Positions 1 through 6,842 of a stretch of DNA of 64,000 bases are shown here, one piece after another. The DNA comes from Symbiodinium kawagutii (Eukaryota; Sar; Dinophyceae; Suessiales; Symbiodiniaceae), in the NCBI GenBank assembly GCA_009767595.1, contig VSDK01023682.1, positions 1 to 64,000 on the forward strand. The letters are read 5' to 3'. The stretch's first letter is position 1; each line of letters begins with the position of its first letter. The notes beneath the pieces are model-generated. The model was not told where the DNA came from. It searched no databases and was given only the letters and a program-made list of their open reading frames with translations. A program made the translations under genes and the position numbers.

Positions 1-2
1 CA

Positions 3-152
3 CTACAAGTATCAGCACCACCCAGCATTCCTAACACGCCCAGCTCAGCATCTTCAGTTCCAGCACCCACAAGCCCCCAATCGTCAAGAGCAAGTAGCAG
101 AAGCAGTAGGAGCAGTAGAAACAGTTTGTATAATCCAAAAAAGGGGATGTAA
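3..152 (+). CDS. C-terminal fragment of a Ser/Arg-rich protein (gene runs off the left edge)
   Basis: A frame is open from the first bases of the window to a TAA at 150-152, giving about 49 codons. The visible tail is rich in Ser, Pro and Ala, then has an SRSSRSSR-type stretch and ends in NPKKGM. This low-complexity basic tail has no recognisable domain. It sits 55 bp upstream of the next ORF on the same strand. Basic Ser/Arg tails occur on virion and DNA-associated proteins of PLV-like elements, but that link is only a guess. No start codon is visible, so the family cannot be assigned. Confidence 0.5.
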   Translation, partial: LQVSAPPSIPNTPSSASSVPAPTSPQSSRASSRSSRSSRNSLYNPKKGM

Positions 153-163
153 TTGTATTGATA

Positions 164-186
164 TGTCTTAATCTACTTAAAGACAT
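164..186 (+). promoter_or_regulatory. Shared upstream motif, copy 1
   Basis: The 23-bp block begins TGTCTTAATCTACTTAAAGA and is followed by an AT-rich TATTATATA run, 21 bp before the ATG at 208. It matches a block at 509-531 at 21 of 23 positions. It has imperfect dyad symmetry (TGTCTT...AAGACA). Its position suggests an element-specific promoter box; this is inferred from recurrence only. Confidence 0.6.
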
Positions 187-207
187 ATTATTATATACAT
201 CATAGTA

Positions 208-489
208 ATGAGTGTCAAAAACAGAGAGATTGATGAAAACGGCTATGTCATCATAGAGCCCCTGATACAGGTGGATATTGACAAGAAGACCGATTTGAAA
301 AAATACAACAGATACTACCACAGGGAGTATTACAAGAGATTTTTGAGCGTGAAAGTTGAATGTCCTTTGTGCGGGTGTAGCATCACCAAAGAGAAGTTCA
401 AGAGGCATCAGCAATCCAGCAAGTGTATGAGAATGAGAGCCAGTTATAATACTGATAATACTGAATACAGTGATGATAAAACAGAATAA
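208..489 (+). CDS. Small zinc-finger protein of the element (93 aa)
   Basis: The ORF starts at the first ATG after a promoter-like box and ends at TAA. The N-terminal half is charged. A Tyr-rich linker around residues 30-50 (YNRYYHREYYKR) leads into a compact finger at about residues 52-72 with the pattern C-P-L-C-G-C...H-x-x-S-S-K-C. Similar short Cys/His fingers sit at the C-terminus of the GIY-YIG protein in this same element (5,443-5,502), which suggests a shared module. It is probably a nucleic-acid-binding accessory protein. It is intact, with no stop or shift, and its A+T-rich codon use matches its neighbours. Confidence 0.65.
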   Translation: MSVKNREIDENGYVIIEPLIQVDIDKKTDLKKYNRYYHREYYKRFLSVKVECPLCGCSITKEKFKRHQQSSKCMRMRASYNTDNTEYSDDKTE

Positions 490-508
490 ACAAGGTAAAA
501 ACATAAAT

Positions 509-531
509 TGTCTTAAACTACTTAAAGAGAT
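509..531 (+). promoter_or_regulatory. Shared upstream motif, copy 2
   Basis: This block differs from the one at 164-186 at two positions (TGTCTTAAACTACTTAAAGA followed by GAT). It lies 30 bp before the ATG at 562, with a TATTATAATATAATATAC-type AT stretch between. Two near-identical boxes at the same distance from two start codons support a promoter role. A much weaker relative (TTTAAAGAAT) precedes the GIY-YIG gene at about 4,905. Confidence 0.6.
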
Positions 532-561
532 GCTATTATAATATAATATACTTATATTATA

Positions 562-1281
562 ATGCCATCAAAAACTATACAAAGAAATATAGAGGTATTA
601 AGGGGTCTAACCAGAGGTGCTAAAGAAGATGTCAAGGAAAGTTCAGCAATAGATTCAAGAGAGGATAAAGTAGTAGAATTTTATAAGGACAGGAAGATTT
701 CTCAAAGGGAGACAGCACAGAAACTGATTAATAGCCTGATGAGTGAGAACAAGAGAACAGCAACCTTTGCCAAAAAAAGATTTGATAAAAAGTTTGAACA
801 GATTGAAGGCAGAGCACCATTGAATGAGAGAATGGCTACAAACAAAAACAAGAAGGATTATGTTGTAAGATTTCAGTTATATGGCGAACACGACAGAGAA
901 CAAGGCAATGTGGCTTTCAAGGACAACCAAGGTAGGAAACACAGCCTACTGAGATTACCACAGCCCATTCAAATTAATCTCAAGAATGTAAGGGATGAAG
1001 ATAAGCTGGATGAAACACTGGTGGGGAAATATGTTGTAGTAGATTTGTTTGATAGGTGGGTGAAAAGTTTGAAATATAGATTAAAGCTGAAGAAAGGCAA
1101 CCCAAACAAAATTACAAAAAAAGAGTTTGATAGACTGAACACAAGGGAAGAATGGAGCAAAGAGACAGGAATTGATGAAACACCATTGAAAAGAAGACGC
1201 AAAAAAGATGGAAGTAGAGAGTTTGATGTAATACATAGAACTGAATTGTTTGATAGATTATTTAATAGACTGTGGGTATAG
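562..1281 (+). CDS. Replicase N-terminal segment (239 codons)
   Basis: It begins with an ATG 30 bp after a promoter-like box and is Lys/Arg-rich. A helical stretch at about residues 45-80 (KISQRETAQKLINSLM) is followed by a more globular part with YVVRFQLYGEHDREQGN and GKYVVVDLFDRW. I do not recognise a named domain here. By position it would be the N-terminal and exonuclease-side part of the polymerase. The frame ends at TAG 1279-1281, overlapping the next open segment by about 13 bp in the -1 frame. No obvious slippery heptamer is visible at the overlap, which favours a mutation over programmed shifting. Confidence 0.6.
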   Translation: MPSKTIQRNIEVLRGLTRGAKEDVKESSAIDSREDKVVEFYKDRKISQRETAQKLINSLMSENKRTATFAKKRFDKKFEQIEGRAPLNERMATNKNKKDYVVRFQLYGEHDREQGNVAFKDNQGRKHSLLRLPQPIQINLKNVRDEDKLDETLVGKYVVVDLFDRWVKSLKYRLKLKKGNPNKITKKEFDRLNTREEWSKETGIDETPLKRRRKKDGSREFDVIHRTELFDRLFNRLWV

Positions 1282-1646
1282 TTGAAGCTAATGAAGAGGG
1301 TGAAGATGCTGAAGTGAATTTGGTTAGTGGCAAGAGTTTGAACACCCTGTTTTGTGAGTTCAAGAGGGCGAAGTATGAGCCCAAAATCATAATGGGAGCA
1401 GGTGGCAATGTATCATCACTCAAGGTGAAGTTTAACAAGCTGATTTTGAACATCAGAAGCCAGAGTTTGATAGACTGCGCTGTGGATACTTCTATTGTCA
1501 GTAATGGGGCTGATATGTTCAATAAAGTCAATGAGGCATTTTTTAATTTCAACAAGGGTATGTTCAATCCCGCTCACAAGTCCTACTATCACAAGGATGA
1601 CTTGAACATATTTTCGGTGGCTCATAGCATAGCCCCCACTGGATAA
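1269..1646 (+). CDS. Replicase middle segment, exonuclease-to-palm region (about 125 codons)
   Basis: The frame is open from 1269 and has no ATG near its beginning, so it is not a stand-alone gene. It carries LNTLFCEFKRAKY, then LILNIRSQSLIDCAVDTS, then a Phe/Tyr-rich stretch ending HSIAPTG before TAA 1644-1646. The order and spacing are reminiscent of the segment of protein-primed family B polymerases that precedes motif A, with a D-S-like acidic exonuclease site followed by an F/Y-rich linker. The match is qualitative. Reading continues in the same frame beyond the stop into the next segment. Confidence 0.5.
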   Translation, partial: TVGIVEANEEGEDAEVNLVSGKSLNTLFCEFKRAKYEPKIIMGAGGNVSSLKVKFNKLILNIRSQSLIDCAVDTSIVSNGADMFNKVNEAFFNFNKGMFNPAHKSYYHKDDLNIFSVAHSIAPTG

Positions 1647-1718
1647 TTTGAAAGCATCCTTGAGGGGAAGGATACACACATTGAATTAGATAGGAGGAAA
1701 GCCTACACAAAATCTACA

Positions 1719-3956
1719 ATGGATGTGTTTGATGTGCCTGTGTTTTCTGAATTTGATATTTGGAAAAAATATGATTATAACAAAAATGATTTTAACAAGA
1801 TGAATGCTTTAACATTATATCTTGTTAAAAGCAAAGTGAGAAATCTATTTTTTAACAGGACTTATAATCTGATTTATGGCAAGTTCTTGAAACAATACGC
1901 TGATGATGTTGAAGTCATTTATTACAAAATCCCATCTAACACATACAAGGTTAATTACAAAAAGCTGATTGATGAACTGTGGAAGTTGAAGCTGGATGAG
2001 GATGAGGAGAAGGACAAAATGAAAAAGAAAATGATTGCTTGTATCAACATTGGATTATTAGAAAAGCAGACTAACACCGCCAAAAAGTCAATAGTGTTTT
2101 CAAAAATGATTGATGCCTTTTACTATCAAGAAATCTACGGTGGAGACATCAGCATAATTACTGAAACTAAATGGGATGGTGAAGTGTGTGATGATGAGGA
2201 TGCTTGTTTGCTTGAATTTGATGATAAAGGCAATGTCATTGAACCTGAAAGTGATGAGAAAGAATGTGCTAAAATAGTGGATGAGTGTAAGCACTATGTG
2301 CTGAACATATCTGACAAAAAAACTTTAATGAATGGCTTTCGCTTTTTGAAAGAACTGATTTTACAGCATCATAACTTTGATATGAATGAGGCTTATGAAA
2401 CACTTATGAGGGATGGTGTCAAGGTGTATTCAGTAAAAACTGATGCCTTTGTGATTGATAAGTGTAATCTGAATAAAGCAAAGGAGGTGTTGAAGTTTGG
2501 CAGTGAGATTGGCAACTGGAGATGGTCGGATAAATTTAATTTTCCACACAAGGCATTTTGTAAGCAACCCAGTGTGCTATGTGATATAACCGAATATCAA
2601 AATAAAACAGGTGAAGTGAAGGATGAGTGGAACACTGACGAAATCATAGATGAGCATATTTTGACTAATAAGAGGTTGATGATTAGAGGGGAAGTGGCAG
2701 GAACAGGAAAGAGTTATATATGTAAGCACTTGCTGGAGAGAAATTATAAGGTGTTATTTGTGGTTCATAGCAATGAATTGGGACAACAGTGCGGTTGTGA
2801 ATGGGCAACCATCAACAAGTTTTTCAGTATCTCTTTTGGAGATGAGAGGCTACAAAAGTGTGATTATTCAGGTTATGATGTGATAGTGTTTGATGAGATT
2901 ATTTTTCACAATGTGGGCAAGTGGGCTTTAATATGGGACTTCTGTAAGAACAACCCTGATAAGATTGTATTAGCCACTGGAGACACTAACCAGCTGAAAA
3001 ACCCAGAGAGGGTAAGCAATGTAATTTCATTTGAGAAGTATGCTAATCATTGTATCAATTTGATTTTTGAAAATAATATTATGCTTTATGAATGTAAGAG
3101 GCTGAACAATGAGGAAGATAGAAAGAGACTTTATGATATTAAGGGTATGATTATGAAGGGTGAGCCCATACTGAATGTCATTGAAAAATATTTTAGTTGG
3201 AGTGATGGCAGTGAGATATGCGAAAACAACATAGCATACACTAACAAGACCTGTAGAGAGGTCAGTAGCAGAATGAGAAAAATGAAAGGCATTGAGGATG
3301 AATATGTGATAGGTGAAGAGGTGATATGTAGAAAGTATATCAAGACTAAAGGAACAAAATTTAATGTGAATTTTAAATTTAGGATTGTTAATATTCTTGG
3401 TAATGATGTGGTTTTAGAAAATGTGGCTACTAATGAGAAGCAAAGGATAGAACTGAAATTACTGAGAAAGCACTTCATATATGCTTACTGCTACACTGCA
3501 CATTCAAAGCAAGGCTGTTCGGTAGATGGTGATATAGTGATATATGACTGGAGCAAGTGGTATTGTAGCAGGAACTGGTATTGGACAACAATAACCAGAG
3601 CCAGAGATTTAAATAGAGTTAAGTTTTACAAGTATGATGCTGATGAAAAGGATATGAGTAAATTAAAAGTAGAAACATATTTTAAAAACAAAGTAATGAG
3701 CTATGTTGAGCAGGATGAGAGAGCAGGTAGGGATGTTAGAGATGGGGATTATGTTGATGTAGAGTTCTTGATGAACCTGATGAACACCCAGTGCGAAAAC
3801 TGTAATGAACCTTTAGTGATAGATTTTGAAGGTGGCAGGATTGTTTCTAACATCACCTGTCAAAGGGTTGATAATGATATACCCCACTTCAAGGATAATT
3901 GTATAGGCTTATGTCATCAATGTAATTGCGCTTTTTCAAATAAAATATCACTATAA
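1719..3956 (+). CDS. Polymerase palm/thumb plus SF1 helicase plus C-terminal Cys4/HNH-like module (745 aa)
   Basis: Residues 1-275 look like the C-terminal half of a family B polymerase. They include VFSEFDIWKKYD, a K-x-x-x-I-N-x-G-x-L-E-K-x-x-N motif-B-like site (about residues 105-120) and VYSVKTDAFVI around residues 236-246, a motif-C-like site in which KTDA replaces the usual DTDS. Residues 310-640 are an SF1 helicase: Walker A GTGKS at 328-332, Walker B VIVFDE with D392/E393, motif III GDTNQ, a motif V region YCYTAHSKQG and motif VI TTITRAR at 623-629. Residues 692-735 carry CxxC...CxxC around CQRVDN...HFKDN, like the zinc/HNH modules of virus-encoded nucleases. The role would be replication of the element. 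The ORF follows an in-frame stop and begins mid-polymerase. It ends 4 bp before the integrase ATG. Confidence 0.72.
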   Translation: MDVFDVPVFSEFDIWKKYDYNKNDFNKMNALTLYLVKSKVRNLFFNRTYNLIYGKFLKQYADDVEVIYYKIPSNTYKVNYKKLIDELWKLKLDEDEEKDKMKKKMIACINIGLLEKQTNTAKKSIVFSKMIDAFYYQEIYGGDISIITETKWDGEVCDDEDACLLEFDDKGNVIEPESDEKECAKIVDECKHYVLNISDKKTLMNGFRFLKELILQHHNFDMNEAYETLMRDGVKVYSVKTDAFVIDKCNLNKAKEVLKFGSEIGNWRWSDKFNFPHKAFCKQPSVLCDITEYQNKTGEVKDEWNTDEIIDEHILTNKRLMIRGEVAGTGKSYICKHLLERNYKVLFVVHSNELGQQCGCEWATINKFFSISFGDERLQKCDYSGYDVIVFDEIIFHNVGKWALIWDFCKNNPDKIVLATGDTNQLKNPERVSNVISFEKYANHCINLIFENNIMLYECKRLNNEEDRKRLYDIKGMIMKGEPILNVIEKYFSWSDGSEICENNIAYTNKTCREVSSRMRKMKGIEDEYVIGEEVICRKYIKTKGTKFNVNFKFRIVNILGNDVVLENVATNEKQRIELKLLRKHFIYAYCYTAHSKQGCSVDGDIVIYDWSKWYCSRNWYWTTITRARDLNRVKFYKYDADEKDMSKLKVETYFKNKVMSYVEQDERAGRDVRDGDYVDVEFLMNLMNTQCENCNEPLVIDFEGGRIVSNITCQRVDNDIPHFKDNCIGLCHQCNCAFSNKISL

Positions 3957-3960
3957 ATAT

Positions 3961-4881
3961 ATGAGTGATAAACAGAAAATTATTAATGATATTTATTTTG
4001 ATAAAAGTGGCTATGGGAGCAAGGCTACAACTTTGAAGGATGCCAGAGAAAAAGACAAAACCATCACTATGAAAGATATTGAGGAGTTTTTTAAAAAGAA
4101 TGTGGAGATAAAACAGAAGCAGAGAGGGTATAACTCTTTTATTGCTCCAAAGAACAAACATACTTATCAGATAGACTTAACTTTTTTTAGAAGAGAAGAT
4201 TTTGAAAAAAAACAAAAATATTATTTAGCACTTACCTGTATAGATGTGCTGAGCAAGTATGCCGTAGCCATACCACTGAAGAGCAAAGACACTGATGAAA
4301 TCATTGAAGCAATGAGAGAGGCATTGAGGAGGATGGGCGGTAAGCCCGATTTAATCTTTAGTGATGATGAAGGGACACTGAGAGGTGAAGCATTTAAAGA
4401 GTTTGTTGAGAGTGAAGGAATGGAACTACACAGAAGCAGAGGCAAGGCTAATTTTGTTGAGCGCTACAACCGCACCCTAAAAGATATGATTTTCAAAAGA
4501 GTAGAGGCAGATGAAAAGAAAGGTAAGCAAAATATTGATTGGTCTGATTATTTACCTGAAGTAATTTTAACATATAATAACAAGATGAAACATTCAGCTA
4601 CAAATATGACCCCTAATGAAGCAAGGAAAGATAAGAATGAGTTTAGAGCAAAAATAAGTATAGCATCAAAAGCAAAGAAAAACAGAATATACCCAGAACT
4701 ATTTGTGGGAAGTAAAGTTAAGATAATGAGAAAGAAAAGAACCGGTGAAAAGGAGAAACATAGTCATTGGCTTCAAGGAGAATATACAGTAGAAGCAATC
4801 AATGAGAAGTTGGGTCAGACTTACTATACATTAAGTGATTACCCCAGACCACTGCTAAGGCACGAATTGCTGAAAGTGTAG
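3961..4881 (+). CDS. rve-family (retroviral-type) integrase, 306 aa
   Basis: This would be a DDE-type integrase inserting the element into host DNA. The catalytic core spans about residues 65-200: first Asp at 72 in YQIDLTFF, second Asp at 135/136 in FSDDEG and Glu 167 in NFVERYNRTLK. The D-to-E spacing is about 30-31 residues, slightly short of the common 35. The C-terminal 60 residues (FVGSKVKIMRKKR...YTVEAINEKLGQTYYTL) look like an SH3-like DNA-binding barrel. This combination is typical of Polinton/Maverick and PLV integrases. The ORF is intact, starts 4 bp after the replicase stop and shares its A+T-rich composition. It is the strongest evidence that 1-8 kb is an integrating mobile element. 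Confidence 0.88.
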   Translation: MSDKQKIINDIYFDKSGYGSKATTLKDAREKDKTITMKDIEEFFKKNVEIKQKQRGYNSFIAPKNKHTYQIDLTFFRREDFEKKQKYYLALTCIDVLSKYAVAIPLKSKDTDEIIEAMREALRRMGGKPDLIFSDDEGTLRGEAFKEFVESEGMELHRSRGKANFVERYNRTLKDMIFKRVEADEKKGKQNIDWSDYLPEVILTYNNKMKHSATNMTPNEARKDKNEFRAKISIASKAKKNRIYPELFVGSKVKIMRKKRTGEKEKHSHWLQGEYTVEAINEKLGQTYYTLSDYPRPLLRHELLKV

Positions 4882-4935
4882 AGTAAAAAGGAAGAAAAAA
4901 GATGTTTAAAGAATAAAATTGTTTTATGATATACA

Positions 4936-5262
4936 ATGGACATTAGATATAAGAACGGCAAAATTTACAAAATAACAGATACTGGATACAATTTATGCTA
5001 CATAGGTTCAACAATTCAACCACTATCTAAAAGGTTCGGTCATCATAAAGACACATCCCATACAGGCAAATGTGCCTCATCAATTATTTTTAAAACTTAT
5101 GGTAGAGAGAATTGTAAAATTACACTTATAGAGAATTACCCTTGTAATAATATTGAGCAACTAAAAGCAAAGGAAGGGGAATACATAGAAAACACAGATT
5201 GCGTAAATAAAGTCATTTCTGGAGGGAATAAGTCTGACTGGGACAAAAGATACTATCAATAA
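4936..5262 (+). CDS. GIY-YIG endonuclease, N-terminal catalytic part (108 aa before an in-frame stop)
   Basis: The GIY-YIG fold is readable: GKIYKITDTGYNLCYIGST at residues 5-23 carries the two Tyr-containing strands, LSKRFGHHK supplies the Arg, and the Glu-bearing helix appears as LKAKEGEYIE. Such enzymes make strand breaks and are common cargo in PLVs, virophages and giant viruses. The frame is stopped by TAA at 5260-5262. The reading frame then continues open to 5604 with the tail typical of this family. A weak AT-rich promoter-like stretch lies at 4,900-4,930, so it may have its own promoter. Confidence 0.82.
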   Translation: MDIRYKNGKIYKITDTGYNLCYIGSTIQPLSKRFGHHKDTSHTGKCASSIIFKTYGRENCKITLIENYPCNNIEQLKAKEGEYIENTDCVNKVISGGNKSDWDKRYYQ

Positions 5263-5604
5263 AATAAGCCCACACTGTCAGAAAAACATAAAACACATTA
5301 TCAAAAAAATAAACCAAAAATCTTGGAACAGGCTAAAACTTGGAGGGACAATAACAGGGAATATAAAAATCAGGCAAATAAAGAATACAGAAAAACAAAT
5401 AGAGATGCTCTAAAAGCCAAACAATTAGAAAAAATCCTTTGTGAATGTGGCTGTTATTCTTGTAGGTCAGCCATAGCAAGGCATAGGCAATCAAAGAAAC
5501 ACATTGAACTAATGAAACTCAAAGAAAACAGGCAATCTACCAGTCAAACCCTTTTGGAAACCCAATATCAACTAACAGATTGCTATAACTGTTGCGATGA
5601 ATAA
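5263..5604 (+). pseudogene. Detached C-terminal tail of the GIY-YIG protein with zinc finger
   Basis: This segment is in the same frame as the GIY-YIG ORF and directly follows its stop. It has no ATG at the front. It holds Asn/Lys/Tyr-rich repeats (HYQKNKPK, REYKNQANKEYRK, TNRDALKAK) and then a Cys/His finger, CECGCYSC...ARHRQSKKH. Many viral GIY-YIG proteins end in just this way, with repetitive YY-x-x-N-K units and a finger. The stop falls between YYQ and NKP, while the nearby internal repeat reads YQKNKP. The stop therefore most simply replaces a Lys codon. The two parts together would give a protein of about 222 residues. Confidence 0.65.
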
Positions 5605-5615
5605 AGGAGCATACT

Positions 5616-5638
5616 TCTAATGATAAAAAATCATTAGA
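5616..5638 (+). terminator. Perfect hairpin after the last + strand element gene
   Basis: A 9-bp stem (TCTAATGAT / ATCATTAGA) with a 5-A loop lies 12 bp after the TAA at 5604. It sits in the convergent gap between the + strand genes and the minus-strand gene. A role in transcript ending is plausible but only inferred from position. Confidence 0.35.
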
Positions 5639-5688
5639 TTTATGTGTTGGGAAGTGATGCAATTGTGAGAAAATGCCATTACCTAAAA

Positions 5689-5762
5689 TGTAGGCACATC
5701 AAAAAAGCTGTGCCTAAGCTCTCGCAACTGGATTTAGGCACAGAAAAATGGTTGTGCCTACA
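5689..5762. repeat. Nested palindromes of TGTGCCTA boxes
   Basis: Four boxes alternate in orientation: TGTAGGCACA (5689-5698), TGTGCCTAA (5709-5717), TTAGGCACA (5734-5742) and TGTGCCTACA (5753-5762). The outer pair is a perfect 10-bp inverted repeat and the inner pair a perfect 9-bp one, so the block can fold as a stem with nested arms. The tandem repeats that follow also contain TGTGCCTT. Confidence 0.7.
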
Positions 5763-5780
5763 AAATGCCACACGCTACAT

Positions 5781-5895
5781 TTCACCAAATGCTGTGCCTT
5801 CCACACACTGCCACACACACACTTTTCACCAAATGCTGTGCCTTCCACACACTGCCACACACACTCACATTTCACCAAATACTGTGCCTTCCACT
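5781..5895. repeat. Tandem repeat, three copies of 44-46 bp
   Basis: Units begin TTCACCAAATGCTGTGCCTT at 5781, 5825 and 5871. Each continues with CCACACACTGCCACACACAC or a shortened form. It makes a short Pro/His/Thr-rich open frame that I regard as a by-product of the repeat. Confidence 0.8.
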
Positions 5896-6046
5896 CCTTG
5901 AGCCATTAGATAAAATTAGATTAGGTTATTATATCTATATATTTATTAATCCCAAACCCTTACAACTCACCGCCAGTTCCCACAGCCAGTGCGCCACTCT
6001 GCTTGATGTTCTCACCTTCTGTCAGGTCAGGTCAAGGCAAGAGGGT

Positions 6047-6132
6047 TTATGGACATAATTTACCACTAATTTATGGATAAGTTCCCAATAATTTATGGAT
6101 GGTTTCCCAATGATTTATGGATAAGTTCCCAC
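6047..6132. repeat. Tandem repeat of 22-24 bp, four copies
   Basis: TTATGGAT/C starts at 6047, 6071, 6093 and 6115, each followed (in the last three) by AAGTTCCCA or GGTTTCCCA. It lies in the non-coding gap between the convergent genes. Confidence 0.75.
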
Positions 6133-6142
6133 CATTAAAGGG

Positions 6143-6195
6143 GTATGTGGGTATGTGGGTATGTATGTATATATCTATGTATGTATGTATATGCG
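6143..6195. repeat. GTATGTGG / TATGTATG microsatellite
   Basis: Three GTATGTGG units run into TATG/TATC tetranucleotides. There is no coding signal. Confidence 0.7.
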
Positions 6196-6307
6196 ATTGC
6201 GACAATTGCCGAAAGTCAGAGTTCGCAGGTTGCTCGGCAAGGTGGCTGGGTCAAAAAGGCTCTGGTTGAAACAATGGCTGAAAATCAAAGTTTGCTGGTT
6301 GCTTCGC

Positions 6308-6360
6308 GAGGTCATCGTCATCATCACCATTATCATCATTTTCATCATCATCATCCATCA
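6308..6360. repeat. Interrupted ATC/CAT trinucleotide tract
   Basis: A degenerate CAT repeat between the 22-bp and 34-bp arrays. Open frames crossing it are low-complexity His or Ile runs and are not listed as genes. Confidence 0.75.
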
Positions 6361-6624
6361 TCGCTCCCAACCCCCTGTTCTGAGTTTCCACAACTGGTCA
6401 TCAACCTGTCAGGTTCAGCAGTGGTGGTGGTCATACAAAGTGATGGGGGCAAAAAGAAAAAACAAAAAATCTGAAGTGGGTGGAGAATTCCTACACCTTT
6501 ATGCCTTCTTCGCAATCTTGAACCCTGCAACTGACCCCTGTTTTTTTTCAAGGCTGTGCTACAGTGCTCGTGGTGTCTTACCCCCCTTCCATCACAGCTG
6601 GTTTCAGCATCAGAAACAGCACTG

Positions 6625-6829
6625 GATTTCGGTGTCCGAAATGGCTATTTCAGGAAATGATTTCAGTGCCCGAAACAATACATTTTTAGTAAGGATTTCA
6701 GTGTCCGAAATAGCTATTTCAGAAAGTGATTTCGGTGGGTGAAATGGGTATTTCTAAAAAGGATTTCGGTGTCCGAAATGGCTGTTTCTGGAATGGATTT
6801 CTACCAGCGAAAAAGGGTCAATTTTGGAT
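6625..6829. repeat. 34-bp tandem array with internal dyads, about six copies
   Basis: GATTTC begins units at 6625, 6659, 6694, 6728, 6762 and 6796, with spacings of 34, 35, 34, 34 and 34. Three of the units carry an unbroken dyad (ATTTCGGTGTCCGAAAT or the same with one change); the others are degenerate. The array ends just before the stop codon of the minus-strand gene. It could bind a protein or mark the 3' end of the convergent transcripts. Confidence 0.8.
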
Positions 6830-6842
6830 ACAATCAGCCCAC

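Larger units (their letters stand above)
562..3956 (+). pseudogene. DNA polymerase B-SF1 helicase fusion (replicase), broken by one frameshift and one stop
   Basis: Three open segments read as one long replicase of roughly 1,130 residues. The first (562-1281) is in one frame. The second (1269-1646) is in the -1 frame and has no ATG start, which fits a single-base deletion near 1,270. The third (1719-3956) is in the same frame as the second and separated from it only by the TAA at 1644-1646. The 24 codons between that stop and the ATG at 1719 are open and include a polymerase motif-A-like IELDRRKAYT. The ATG at 1719 therefore falls inside the polymerase palm and is unlikely to be the true start. 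The layout fits replicases of PLV-type elements that carry polymerase and helicase in one chain. The calls of decay, and of one original gene, are inferences. Confidence 0.7.

Noticed and set aside
31..504. 157-codon minus-strand frame over the left element genes
   Set aside because: It is the antisense shadow of the zinc-finger gene and its promoter and has no supporting motif.
1262..1285. Programmed ribosomal frameshift between the first two replicase segments
   Set aside because: No slippery heptamer or obvious downstream structure is visible, and a second lesion exists downstream.
1644..5262. TAA read as Gln (alternative genetic code) to explain the two in-frame stops
   Set aside because: TAA also ends the 93-aa ORF, the 745-aa ORF and the nuclease tail at sensible places, and the position at 5,260 matches Lys in an internal repeat. 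The frameshift near 1,270 also points to decay.
6145..6742. Overlapping + strand frames in the convergent gap
   Set aside because: They cross microsatellites and the 34-bp array and show no protein-like content.
6625..6829. CRISPR array
   Set aside because: Units are contiguous without unique spacers, degenerate, and in a eukaryotic virus-like element.
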